Shown: one piece after another, positions 1-7,540 of the stretch | Layout: each line of letters begins with the position of its first letter | Position numbering within the stretch: the first letter of the stretch is position 1 | Assembly: GCA_022565745.1 (NCBI GenBank) | Contig: JAIUMB010000005.1 | Span: 1 to 30,122 of the forward strand | From: Cryomorphaceae bacterium | GTDB lineage: Bacteria > Bacteroidota > Bacteroidia > Flavobacteriales > Schleiferiaceae | Reading direction: 5' to 3' | Length of the DNA stretch: 30,122 nucleotides | Translations under genes and position numbers: made by a program | Notes under the pieces: model-generated | Databases searched by the model: none | Told to the model about the DNA's origin: nothing | What the model saw: the letters and a program-made list of their open reading frames with translations, nothing else

Positions 1-10
1 ATCTTACGCT

Positions 11-23
11 GCGCTTCAAGCGC
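11..23. terminator. Short perfect hairpin directly after the sbcD stop codon
   Basis: The arms GCGCTT and AAGCGC flank a single C, so the structure would be a 5-bp stem with a 3-nt loop. It abuts the sbcD stop codon (24-26 on the minus strand). There is no T-tract, so it could be a weak terminator or an intercistronic hairpin. What follows lies outside the window. Confidence 0.3.
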
Positions 24-1226
24 TTAATCGCCCAACCCCTCCAAAACTTCCAAAAACGCCGCCATCAACTTTTCCTTATCCTCCAAATCATTTTCTTGTG
101 CCAGTCGCTTTTTGAAAATTTCTGTAGGGGTATAGCGACTGATTTGATCGTTGCTGTCCAGCAGCTCATCGGTGCGTTTCGCTTGGTTGTCAAATTGGAT
201 GCGGTAGTCGATGATGTGGACGCCTTCTATAGGTGGCTGCTGCACCACTTCCATGAGTTGGCGAATGGCTTCGGCGCTTTCCTGTGGTTCTTGCACCCGC
301 AGCTCGAGCAAGTCGGGCAGGGTGCTGCCTGGCTGGTAGGTGTGAAGTTTCTCCATCACTTCGGCTAGGGTGCCCGATAGGCGGAGGAGACGTCGCCAAG
401 CGGGGATTTCCCTGGTTTGTATGTCGAATGTGCCGTTTTTCCACTCCAATATAAGCACTTGTTTTTGGTTGTCGCGTTCGCTAAAGCTCAAGGGAATGGG
501 TGACCCGGAATAGCGAATGTGCGGAGCTCCGGCGGTTTGCGGTTTGTGGATGTGCCCTAGGGCGACATAATGCGGATCATCGCCAAAGATGCTGCTCTCT
601 ACCCCGGCTTGATTGCCCACCTGGATGTCGCGTTCACTCTCCGAAATGGCAGCGCCTTGTACAAAGAGGTGCCCCATCACGATGAAGGGCTTCCCTGTAT
701 GATGTTCGCGATAATGGGTGTTGACATCGGCGTAAAATTGCCGAATACCTTCCCGCACAAGGGTGGTTTTGTCTTCGTAGGACTCTCCAGTGGCCGAGCG
801 TCGAATGTCGCGGTCGCGCAGAAAAGGGACAGCGGCAATGACCAGTGGTTGATCATTAATTTTTACACTAACAAATACATCGGAGATATCGTCGGTTGCT
901 GCGGCCACCACGGAAATATCGAGGGCATCCAATAGCTCTTTGGGGGCGTTGACCACTGCCGGGGAGTCGTGATTGCCGGCGGTAATGATGATTTTACAGG
1001 GCTTTGGCAAGCGAATGGCTTTGCGGAGAAATTGGTAATATTGCTGCATGGCAGCTTGAGAGGGGTTGCTCAAGTCAAATAAATCACCCGACATCAAGAG
1101 CACATCGATGTGTTCCTGCTCGATGGTTTGTAAGAGCCAGTCAAAAAACAGTTGGAGGTCTTCCGATAAACCTACTTTGCGGAGTTGTTTGCCCAAGTGC
1201 CAGTCGGAGGTGTGAAGGATTTTCAT
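24..1226 (-). CDS. sbcD: SbcD, nuclease subunit of the SbcCD (Mre11-Rad50-type) complex
   Basis: This is the manganese-dependent exo/endonuclease subunit that, with the SbcC ATPase, cleaves DNA hairpins and processes ends in the cytoplasm. The calcineurin-like phosphoesterase motifs are all present: D8-x-H10 near the N-terminus, GDLFD at 47-51, GNHD at 84-87, then a GHLF histidine and the GHIH motif. Its 400 residues match the usual SbcD length. The frame stays open upstream to 1295, but I start at 1224-1226 because MKILHTSDWHLG is the classic SbcD N-terminus and the extra residues are partly encoded by the neighbouring repeat. sbcC would be expected downstream, left of the window edge; it is not visible here. 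No good TAnnTTTG box was found upstream. Confidence 0.95.
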   Translation of the reverse strand: MKILHTSDWHLGKQLRKVGLSEDLQLFFDWLLQTIEQEHIDVLLMSGDLFDLSNPSQAAMQQYYQFLRKAIRLPKPCKIIITAGNHDSPAVVNAPKELLDALDISVVAAATDDISDVFVSVKINDQPLVIAAVPFLRDRDIRRSATGESYEDKTTLVREGIRQFYADVNTHYREHHTGKPFIVMGHLFVQGAAISESERDIQVGNQAGVESSIFGDDPHYVALGHIHKPQTAGAPHIRYSGSPIPLSFSERDNQKQVLILEWKNGTFDIQTREIPAWRRLLRLSGTLAEVMEKLHTYQPGSTLPDLLELRVQEPQESAEAIRQLMEVVQQPPIEGVHIIDYRIQFDNQAKRTDELLDSNDQISRYTPTEIFKKRLAQENDLEDKEKLMAAFLEVLEGLGD

Positions 1227-1264
1227 AGGGGAGGTTTTGACGGGGCAATTTAAGGAAGGGCGGG

Positions 1265-1520
1265 CATATAGGGGTATAGAGTTCGCTATGCTCACTTTTT
1301 TACCGCAGAGACGCAGAGGGCGCAGAGGTTTTCATTGCGTACTTTGCGACTTTGCGGTGTTTTTTTACGAAAGGTGGAGTACATAGGGTATGGAGTTCGC
1401 TATGCTCACTTTTTTACCGCAGAGGGCGCAGAGGTTTTCATATGCTCACTTTTTTTACCGCAGAGGCGCAGAGGGCGCAGAGGTTTTCTTTGTGTTCTTT
1501 GTGGTGCGTTTTTTCACCGA
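1265..1520. repeat. Cluster of three CGCAGAG-type palindromic repeat units
   Basis: Three units share a TTTTTACCGCAGAG-type core built from a roughly 9-nt CGCAGAGRG sub-repeat. Unit 1 has a left arm at 1301-1328 and a right arm at 1333-1359 made of CTTTGCG-type blocks, the imperfect complement of the left arm, so it could fold into a long hairpin. Unit 2 (about 1386-1440) has only a left arm. Unit 3 (about 1441-1520) has a left arm and a diverged right arm. A 24-nt leader at 1272-1295 recurs at 1386-1409 with one mismatch. Similar sequences are dispersed in many unrelated bacterial genomes, where they create false ORFs. This cluster fills most of the 356-bp gap between sbcD and the next gene. 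Confidence 0.85.
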
Positions 1521-1582
1521 AGAGGGCGTTTGAAGGAATTATTCTGAATAATAATACGGAACGTAAATTAGCCGGAAAAAAC

Positions 1583-1993
1583 ATGCGATTATTGATGATT
1601 CTTTTTGCCTCAGGTATTTCGTTGAATATGGGCTATGCTCAAATCACCTCTGATACGGCGGTGGAGGTGGTTCAAAAACAGTTGGAGGCCTATAACGCCA
1701 AGAATTTAGAGGCTTTTGTGGCGGTGTTTCACCCGGAAGCAGCGCTTTATAACTTAGGGTCTGACAAGCCCATTGCGAAGGGAAAGGCAGAGTTGATGGA
1801 GGTATATGGTCGCTTGTTTGAGCAATCGCCCAATTTGCGCAGTGATGTGGTGTCGCGCACGGTTATTGGCAGTAAGGTGATGGATTATGAAGTGATTACC
1901 GGAAGGAACAACCAAAGCGAACCCATGTATTTGGTGGCTATATATGAGGTGGAAGCCGGGCTTATTCGGCGCTGTTATTTTGTGCGGAAATAA
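1583..1993 (+). CDS. Secreted SnoaL/NTF2-like fold protein
   Basis: The product has 136 residues. Residues 1-19 look like a signal peptide ending at an A-Q junction, so it is probably exported. The rest resembles the SnoaL/DUF4440 type of NTF2-like domain: an opening helix (VVQKQLEAYNAKNLEAF), then VFHPEAALYNLG, a helix with YGRLFEQSP, and strands ending in YLVAIYEVEAGLIRRCYFV. That fold is used by enzymes, binding proteins and polyketide cyclases alike, so no reaction can be assigned. The frame extends upstream to 1352 through the repeat cluster, and I reject that part because it is low-complexity repeat. No promoter box was recognised. Confidence 0.8.
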   Translation: MRLLMILFASGISLNMGYAQITSDTAVEVVQKQLEAYNAKNLEAFVAVFHPEAALYNLGSDKPIAKGKAELMEVYGRLFEQSPNLRSDVVSRTVIGSKVMDYEVITGRNNQSEPMYLVAIYEVEAGLIRRCYFVRK

Positions 1994-2024
1994 AAAAAGA
2001 GGTGCCCAATGCACCTCTTTTTTT
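1992..2024. terminator. Bidirectional intrinsic terminator between convergent genes
   Basis: An 8-bp GC-containing stem (AGAGGTGC 1998-2005, GCACCTCT 2011-2018) has a 5-nt loop CCAAT. It is flanked by A6 on the left and T6 on the right, which extend the pairing. It overlaps the stop codon of the NTF2-like gene and lies 20 bp from the stop of the convergent barrel gene, so it can serve both strands. Confidence 0.9.
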
Positions 2025-2043
2025 AATCACGTTTTATCTTTTA

Positions 2044-2589
2044 CTAGAAGAATACGCTAAATCCAAGGCGTGGAGACAACAAGTCCACGCCAAAATTTAT
2101 GGTATTAACGGAATTACTATTGTCGCCCAAAGATACGGTTTGGGAGGTAAAGCCTATCAAGCCAACACTAAAATTTAAAGCGATTCTATCGGTAAAGAAG
2201 TAAGCAAATCCTGGTGCAAGTTCAAAGCTAAAGTTATTTATGCTTGAGTTTTCGTCAGGTGAAGAGAACACGCCGGCTAAACCAGCTTGTCCAAAGAATG
2301 AAAACTTATCCGTGTAGGGGATGTAGTAGCGAGCAAAAGCGCCAATGCCAAATGCATCATTTGACATGTCTCCCATGCCAAAATCATCATTAATAGATAC
2401 TGATGCTGAACCGTAGGACAAAGAAAGGCCAACCACAAAATTGTCTTGAATGAAGTAGCCACCGGTAAGGCTTATCCCGAATGAATTGCTATATGCATTT
2501 CCGTCGGATGTAGAACTAAAATTCAGTCCTCCTGTTGCTAAGATACTGCCTTCTTGAAGCTGCGCATTGGCAATCATTCCTGTTGTCAA
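2044..2589 (-). CDS. Small outer-membrane beta-barrel protein, probable frameshift in signal peptide
   Basis: The mature part has alternating aromatic/glycine strands typical of 8-strand OmpA-like or OmpW-like barrels: repeated GISLTGGYFIQDNFVVGLSLSYG-style strands, an FARYYIP strand, and a terminal Phe (GFSVFF). The open frame begins at a TTG (2587-2589) inside what should be the signal peptide. An ATG at 2618-2620 gives MKKLLL in the neighbouring frame. Dropping one A of the AAA at 2601-2603 would join it into MKKLLLIAAFLTTGMIANAQ, a textbook signal peptide. Either the gene is inactivated or phase-variable, or the base is a sequencing error. If restored, it would run 2044-2620. The role is unknown. 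It ends at the shared terminator. Confidence 0.75.
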   Translation of the reverse strand: MTTGMIANAQLQEGSILATGGLNFSSTSDGNAYSNSFGISLTGGYFIQDNFVVGLSLSYGSASVSINDDFGMGDMSNDAFGIGAFARYYIPYTDKFSFFGQAGLAGVFSSPDENSSINNFSFELAPGFAYFFTDRIALNFSVGLIGFTSQTVSLGDNSNSVNTINFGVDLLSPRLGFSVFF

Positions 2590-2832
2590 AAATGCCGCAA
2601 TTTAGTAATAACTTTTTCATGTTTGTTGTTTTAAAAGATTAATGCTTTCAAGTTATAAATTGAAGTTGATTCGTCAAAAGCAATTGGAAAAAGACTTTTA
2701 AAACAACACTTGTTAAAAACTTTAACAGAACAAAAGCTTAACAAACAGCGTGTTGAGAGTATGGGTGAAGGTTGTTGTGAAAGCGTACTACAGAAATGAA
2801 AGTGAAAATCATCTTTCTAAATCCATTGCCCT

Positions 2833-4209
2833 CTAATCCCCCCAGCAGAATTCGTTCCAGCCTTCTTTAGGCGGATATACATCTTGCCTTTTTATTGCAG
2901 CGTCATAGTCGGGTAAATACAGGGTGTGCCACCAATACTGTTGAGGGGCTTTCCACTGCATGAAGTGCAAATTATAGCTGCATTTGGACATGCCGTCGTA
3001 GTGAATGAGCCCATCGCGATACTGGAAAGTGAGCAACGCATTGTAGCACACCAAAAAAGAGGCAATGACAATTGACGGTATGGCGCGCTTTAAATTGGTG
3101 AAACCCCACGACAATAAAGACAATAACCCCAAGCTCAATACCGGGTATAAATCAATCATTACCCGCTGACCAAATGAGCCGCCGTACCACCAACACCACC
3201 AGCTAAAAGCTACGTAGATGAACAACAGGCAAAACAAGCTGATGCCTATTCCTATTCGACGATGACGCTGAATGAAAAACCACAGTCCAATGAGCATAAA
3301 AATCCCCAGTGGGGTATAAATCAACCAGCCTTTACGGTAAGAAAATAGGCCGTTGAAGATTTGCGGATTTGTCCAAAAAAATCCTTCTTCGCCATAACTG
3401 TAGATGAACCACTTACCGTGAAATATTTTCCAAAACAACATCTGAGGCAGAAAGAATAGGAAAATGATGATGGCCGCACGAACGATTAAAGCGGGAGGAA
3501 CCTGGCGCAGCATGTCTTTAAAGGAATAGTAGCGGAGTCCGACGATGAAGGGTAGCAGTATGAAAATCCCGTTTACCGGACGAATGAGAATAATTAGGCC
3601 CAAAATAGCGGCAATGGCATTAAAACATCGCTTGTTTTTCCGTTCCCACCACCTTATGCTTTGATCGAGCAATAGGGCCACTAAAATGAAGTTCATGCCG
3701 TGGGTGAGTGCCGTTTCGTCGGAGGTGTAGTAGAGCAGGTTGGTGCCCAGTAACAATAGAGCTGCACCGGTGATTTTTACGGGAAGAGAGAACCCGAAAC
3801 TGTCCCAAACGCGCTGTAACGCCCACCAACCCCAAAACAAGTACAGAAACAGCGAAAAGTGTATGGCTAAATGATAGGGCGGGGAAATTCCATCGGCTTT
3901 GTAGCCAAGTGGCTTGGTTAGCATTTGCGCAGTGATGTAGGCGGGAAACCACACCACCGACATCCCCATGGTCATTTTTGGTGGGATGGTATCGAAGTAA
4001 TACCCCAATTGGGTCCGGTCTTCTTCATGATTCCACAACAGTGCTTTGTATTCTTGGTGAAAGAACCCCATCGGCAAATAACTGTAGTATAGGGTGACGT
4101 CCCACTCTATGGCTGTTCGGGTTTTCCACCTTTGCACACTGAGGGTCGACATCAGCGAAATCAAAGTCAACAACAAGGCCAATGTGATTTGTAGGCGTTT
4201 AGGCGTCAT
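2833..4209 (-). CDS. Polytopic membrane protein, GT-C glycosyltransferase-like
   Basis: The product has 458 residues with about ten hydrophobic segments: one near 8-26, then a cluster from about 110 to 400. It is very rich in Trp and Tyr. The first long loop carries an acidic motif (E35-W-D37) just after the first membrane segment, where GT-C enzymes that use polyprenyl-phosphate sugars place their catalytic acid. A short soluble C-terminal tail follows. I infer a glycosyl or polymer transferase of the inner membrane from this topology alone; many such genes are only called hypothetical membrane proteins. The start lies 6 bp after the stop of the XRE/S24 regulator on the same strand, so the two are probably co-transcribed. 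Confidence 0.65.
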   Translation of the reverse strand: MTPKRLQITLALLLTLISLMSTLSVQRWKTRTAIEWDVTLYYSYLPMGFFHQEYKALLWNHEEDRTQLGYYFDTIPPKMTMGMSVVWFPAYITAQMLTKPLGYKADGISPPYHLAIHFSLFLYLFWGWWALQRVWDSFGFSLPVKITGAALLLLGTNLLYYTSDETALTHGMNFILVALLLDQSIRWWERKNKRCFNAIAAILGLIILIRPVNGIFILLPFIVGLRYYSFKDMLRQVPPALIVRAAIIIFLFFLPQMLFWKIFHGKWFIYSYGEEGFFWTNPQIFNGLFSYRKGWLIYTPLGIFMLIGLWFFIQRHRRIGIGISLFCLLFIYVAFSWWCWWYGGSFGQRVMIDLYPVLSLGLLSLLSWGFTNLKRAIPSIVIASFLVCYNALLTFQYRDGLIHYDGMSKCSYNLHFMQWKAPQQYWWHTLYLPDYDAAIKRQDVYPPKEGWNEFCWGD

Positions 4210-4215
4210 CGGAAT

Positions 4216-5022
4216 TTAGGGCTTATTGATCATCCGACGCAGCTCGTTGAGCTCGGCCTTAATCTGTCGAAAGGCATCGTTCCAGTCACCGTTTTCTAAC
4301 GCATCACTTCCGTCAGAAATGTGGTAGGCAAATTGCCATATCTCCAATATATCGTTGACGGCTAACGGATAGGGCGCATACGTGGGGTTCGATGACGATA
4401 ATATAAACGCTCCGGTTTTTTGCCAGTCGCCGGAAATGTATTTTAATACAATCCCTTCGTGGCGACTCACCACAATGTAACGCTCGTTTTCTTTAATGCT
4501 GGTCCAGTCATCGACATAGGCGCCTACCACAATCGACCCCTCTTGAATGGGGGGCATGGAGTCGCCGTGAATGTGAAAGGCGCGATAGGTTTTGTGCTTT
4601 GAGAGAAAGGGGAGGTGGATATGGGGCAGTTCACTTAAGAAATCGGGATCGGCATAACCGCCCGTATATCCTGCTTTGGCACGCTCTGGCACGAGTGCTA
4701 TTTGCTCTTCTTCATCTGCATTGACAGTGGTGGCCAGTACACGCAGATGTTTGCCCGTAACGTCGTTGCGTAGTCCACCCGCTACCATGTCTAATTCGCT
4801 TTGAGATAACGCATTTAAATCACGCTTGATGAGGTCGTCGATGGGCAGTAAAAAGTCTTCCGATAAGCGGATGAGCGTAGCAATCCCCGGTTCGGCAGAG
4901 CCAATTTCGTAGGCACTGAGGGCTGATCGGCTCAAGCCATAACGCTGTGCCAATTCATCTTGCGACCAGCCTTTGCGCTTGCGGAGTAGTTTTAGGTTTT
5001 GGGAAAGGTAATGCTCATTCAT
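4216..5022 (-). CDS. XRE-family regulator with LexA-like S24 peptidase domain
   Basis: The product has 268 residues. Residues 8-64 form a Cro/C1-type helix-turn-helix (KGWSQDELAQRYGLSRSALSAYE). The C-terminal half is a LexA/S24 domain. It has a candidate Ala-Gly self-cleavage bond at 117-118 in AKAGY, a serine at 155 in HGDSMPP and a lysine at 194 in IVLKY, the Ser-Lys pair of LexA and C1 repressors. Such proteins are DNA-binding repressors that can inactivate themselves during stress; many Bacteroidota homologues are not phage-borne. I start at MNEHYL because the HTH follows at the usual distance and a promoter box lies just upstream; the frame extends 19 residues further. It is divergent from the queD-like gene and precedes the GT-C-like gene. 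Confidence 0.9.
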   Translation of the reverse strand: MNEHYLSQNLKLLRKRKGWSQDELAQRYGLSRSALSAYEIGSAEPGIATLIRLSEDFLLPIDDLIKRDLNALSQSELDMVAGGLRNDVTGKHLRVLATTVNADEEEQIALVPERAKAGYTGGYADPDFLSELPHIHLPFLSKHKTYRAFHIHGDSMPPIQEGSIVVGAYVDDWTSIKENERYIVVSRHEGIVLKYISGDWQKTGAFILSSSNPTYAPYPLAVNDILEIWQFAYHISDGSDALENGDWNDAFRQIKAELNELRRMINKP

Positions 5023-5030
5023 ACGGGTTA

Positions 5031-5038
5031 CAAATGTA
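5031..5038 (-). promoter_or_regulatory. Candidate -7 box for the XRE/S24 gene
   Basis: TACATTTG on the minus strand fits the Bacteroidota TAnnTTTG element. It lies 8 nt before the chosen ATG, so the mRNA would be nearly leaderless. The overlapping TGTACA palindrome could be an autoregulatory operator, which is a guess. No clear -33 TTG is present. Confidence 0.45.
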
Positions 5039-5066
5039 CAAGTTGTGAAGATATCATGAAACTGCA

Positions 5067-5094
5067 TTTGCTTGCACACTTCTCCCTATCTTTG
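5067..5094 (+). promoter_or_regulatory. Promoter candidate for the queD-like gene
   Basis: TTTG (5067-5070) and TATCTTTG (5087-5094) are 16 nt apart, close to the Bacteroidota -33/-7 pattern. The -7 box is a perfect TAnnTTTG match, followed by GC. The start codon lies 21 nt downstream. It is divergent from the regulator promoter about 30 bp away. Confidence 0.6.
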
Positions 5095-5115
5095 CAGCGA
5101 ATTTTTCCATGACGT

Positions 5116-5529
5116 ATGATTTATATTCAACGAAAAGAGCGCTTTAGTGCAGCGCATCAATTGTATAATCCCAACTGGGATGAGGCTAAAAACGACGAGG
5201 TTTTTGGCAAATGTGCCAACCGAAACTTTCACGGGCACAATTTCACTTTAACGGTAACAGTAAAAGGGGACATCAACCCCGATACCGGATTTGTGATGAA
5301 CCTGGTCGATCTCAAGCACATCATCAAAGAACACATCATAGAAGCGGTTGATCACAAGAACCTCAACCACGATGTTCCGTTTATGAAAGGTAAGTTTACA
5401 TCAACGGAAGTGCTGGCGATGGAGTTTTGGAAGATTCTTCAGCCACTGGTAAGCCATCACGGGGCTGAATTGCACTGTGTGCGTTTGGACGAAACAGAAA
5501 ACAACGCGGTGGAATATTACGGAGAATAA
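5116..5529 (+). CDS. queD: 6-carboxytetrahydropterin / 6-pyruvoyltetrahydropterin synthase family protein
   Basis: This COG0720 enzyme of 137 residues acts on dihydroneopterin triphosphate. In the QueD form it makes 6-carboxytetrahydropterin for queuosine and 7-deazapurines; in the PTPS form it makes pyruvoyl-tetrahydropterin. Zinc ligands are His14 (FSAAH), His39 and His41 (HGH), with catalytic Cys33. The spacing is C-x5-HGH, as in eukaryotic PTPS, rather than the C-x3-HGH of E. coli QueD, so the exact product is uncertain. The end ETENNAVEY carries the conserved glutamate. The family call is secure; the symbol is provisional. queG, the last queuosine enzyme, lies about 15 kb away in this window. 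The gene is preceded by its own promoter box and followed by a 78-bp gap to fabD. Confidence 0.85.
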   Translation: MIYIQRKERFSAAHQLYNPNWDEAKNDEVFGKCANRNFHGHNFTLTVTVKGDINPDTGFVMNLVDLKHIIKEHIIEAVDHKNLNHDVPFMKGKFTSTEVLAMEFWKILQPLVSHHGAELHCVRLDETENNAVEYYGE

Positions 5530-5607
5530 CATCAATGCTTAGCTGAGGTTATCTTCCATTTTTCACGTATTTTGCCGCTTTTAACCACATAAAAATAGCA
5601 ATAAGAT

Positions 5608-6483
5608 ATGAAGGCATATATATTTCCAGGTCAGGGTTCTCAATTTTCCGGAATGGGAAAAGCGTTGTACGACGCCAACGAAAAAGCCAAGCAGTTATTC
5701 GAATCTGCCAATGATGTATTGGGTTTTCGCATTACGGATGTAATGTTCAATGGCACAGACGAGGAGCTTCGCCAAACAAACGTCACTCAGCCTGCCGTAT
5801 TTATTCATTCGGTAGTAGCTGCACTATGTCACGATGGCGATGCTCCCGATATGGTTGCGGGCCACTCTTTGGGAGAGTTTTCTGCTTTGGTGGTTAATGG
5901 CACACTTTCTTTTGAAGATGCCTTATCACTGGTAGCTGTGCGTGCGGGCGCGATGCAAAAAGCATGCGAAGCCGAGCCGTCGACAATGGCTGCTGTATTG
6001 GGGCTCGACGACAATGTGGTAGAGGAGGTGTGTGCCAATACAGAAGGGGTGGTTGTTCCGGCCAACTTTAATTGTCCGGGGCAGTTGGTCATTTCCGGCG
6101 CTACGGAAGCGGTTAAAGCCGCATGTGAACATTTGACAGAAGCGGGTGCGCGACGTGCAGTTTTATTACCTGTTGGCGGCGCATTTCACTCGCCTTTGAT
6201 GGCCTCTGCTCGTGAAGAATTGGCCGAAAAAATTGCGGCAACAACGTTTAACCAACCAACTTGTCCGGTCTACCAAAACGTGGTTGCTAAAGCGGTATCC
6301 AATCCTGATGAGATCAAAGAAAACCTCATTGCTCAGCTGACCGGAGCGGTTAGATGGACCCAGAGCGTTCAAGCCATGATTGCCGATGGGGCAACCACCT
6401 TTACCGAGTTTGGTCCCGGAAAAGTGCTGCAAGGGTTGGTGCGCAAGATAGACCGAAACGTCAGCGTAGACGGAATACAATAA
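5608..6483 (+). CDS. fabD: Malonyl-CoA:ACP transacylase
   Basis: It transfers malonyl from CoA to acyl carrier protein, supplying extender units for fatty acid synthesis in the cytoplasm. The 291 residues match the family. Visible landmarks are GQGSQ at 8-12, nucleophile Ser87 in GHSLGE, malonyl-binding Arg112, catalytic His194 in AFHSPLM and the late FGPGKVL motif. It starts a tight plus-strand run: mvaD begins 4 bp after its stop. Upstream, TATTTTG at 5568-5574 is one base short of the TAnnTTTG box and might be its promoter; the ATG follows 33 nt later. Confidence 0.95.
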   Translation: MKAYIFPGQGSQFSGMGKALYDANEKAKQLFESANDVLGFRITDVMFNGTDEELRQTNVTQPAVFIHSVVAALCHDGDAPDMVAGHSLGEFSALVVNGTLSFEDALSLVAVRAGAMQKACEAEPSTMAAVLGLDDNVVEEVCANTEGVVVPANFNCPGQLVISGATEAVKAACEHLTEAGARRAVLLPVGGAFHSPLMASAREELAEKIAATTFNQPTCPVYQNVVAKAVSNPDEIKENLIAQLTGAVRWTQSVQAMIADGATTFTEFGPGKVLQGLVRKIDRNVSVDGIQ

Positions 6484-6487
6484 ATCG

Positions 6488-7540
6488 ATGAGTAAAACTT
6501 ACCGCGCTGCTTGGTCGGCGCCTTCAAATATTGCCTTTATCAAATACTGGGGCAAATACGCCGGACAAATTCCGGCCAATGCGAGTTTGAGCATGAGCTT
6601 AGATGCTTGTTCGACGCATACGGAAGTGGTGGCTGAAAAGATTCCCTTCCGCGATTTTCCCGAGATAGTTTTTAAATTTGAGGGCAAAGAAAAGCCGGCT
6701 TTTTTACCCAAAATCGAACAATTCATCCGTGCCATTTTACCCGAAATGAAGTGGTTGGTCGAGTGCCGTTTGGTCATTGATTCTCGCAATACCTTTCCGC
6801 ATTCCAGTGGCATTGCCTCTTCGGCTTCGGCTTTTGCAGCCTTGGCGCTTTGTCTGACCGATATCGAGCAACAATGGCACGGGAACAAACAAAATGCAGG
6901 GTTTTTCCGCACAGCCTCACACCGCGCGCGTTTGGGTAGTGGGAGTGCTGCTAGATCGGTTTATGGCGGCTATACCGTGTGGGGCAAGCATCCGGTTATT
7001 GCCGGGAGTAGTCAGCAGTTTGCCGTTCCATTCGACGATGAAATAAACAACGAATTGGCCGATTTACACGACGATGTGCTGCTGATTGACGTGGGAGAAA
7101 AGTCCGTGTCGAGCACGGCAGGTCACGGCCTTATGAACGGGCATCCATACGCCAAAGCGCGCTTTTTGCGCGCCGCAGACAATCTACACCAATTGACAGT
7201 GGCCATGCGTTCTGGCGATGTGACGCACTTTTTTGATATTTTGGAAGAAGAGGCATTGGGATTACACGCCTTAATGATGGCGTCTCAACCGAATTACATC
7301 CTTATGCGCCCCAATACCCTAGCGGCAATAGAGCGTATTCGCCACGCACGTCGCCACGAACATTTACCCGTAGGTTTTACTCTAGATGCAGGCGCCAATG
7401 TGCATGTTATTTATCCACATTCAGCAGAACAATCTGTCTCAACATTCGTTAAAACAGAATTAAAGTCGCTGTGTGCAAATGAATTGTATATTTGCGATCG
7501 TATCGGACAAGGTCCAAAACCGAATCAGCATGAACACTGA
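6488..7540 (+). CDS. mvaD: Diphosphomevalonate decarboxylase
   Basis: It performs ATP-dependent decarboxylation of mevalonate diphosphate to isopentenyl diphosphate, the last step of the mevalonate route. The 350-residue GHMP-fold protein shows the N-terminal APSNIAFIKYWGK motif (11-23), the phosphate-binding SSGIASSASA stretch (106-115), SGSAARS at 151-157 with Arg156, and catalytic Asp300 in TLDAGANVH. It lies 4 bp after fabD and overlaps the start of the next GHMP kinase by 11 bp, which indicates translational coupling. No phosphomevalonate kinase gene is in the window. Confidence 0.93.
   Translation: MSKTYRAAWSAPSNIAFIKYWGKYAGQIPANASLSMSLDACSTHTEVVAEKIPFRDFPEIVFKFEGKEKPAFLPKIEQFIRAILPEMKWLVECRLVIDSRNTFPHSSGIASSASAFAALALCLTDIEQQWHGNKQNAGFFRTASHRARLGSGSAARSVYGGYTVWGKHPVIAGSSQQFAVPFDDEINNELADLHDDVLLIDVGEKSVSSTAGHGLMNGHPYAKARFLRAADNLHQLTVAMRSGDVTHFFDILEEEALGLHALMMASQPNYILMRPNTLAAIERIRHARRHEHLPVGFTLDAGANVHVIYPHSAEQSVSTFVKTELKSLCANELYICDRIGQGPKPNQHEH

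Noticed and set aside
1335..1582. Small genes in the repeat cluster and an N-terminal extension of the NTF2-like protein
   Set aside because: The sequence is the CGCAGAG repeat itself, known to give false FTAEAQRAQR-type translations; the signal peptide begins at 1583.
4216..5022. Prophage remnant signalled by the C1-like repressor
   Set aside because: No integrase, structural or lysis genes nearby; XRE/S24 regulators are common chromosomal genes in this phylum.
7473..7529. Earlier start for the mevalonate kinase within mvaD
   Set aside because: The added residues do not resemble the family; the KILLFGE motif normally lies about ten residues from the start, as with ATG 7530.
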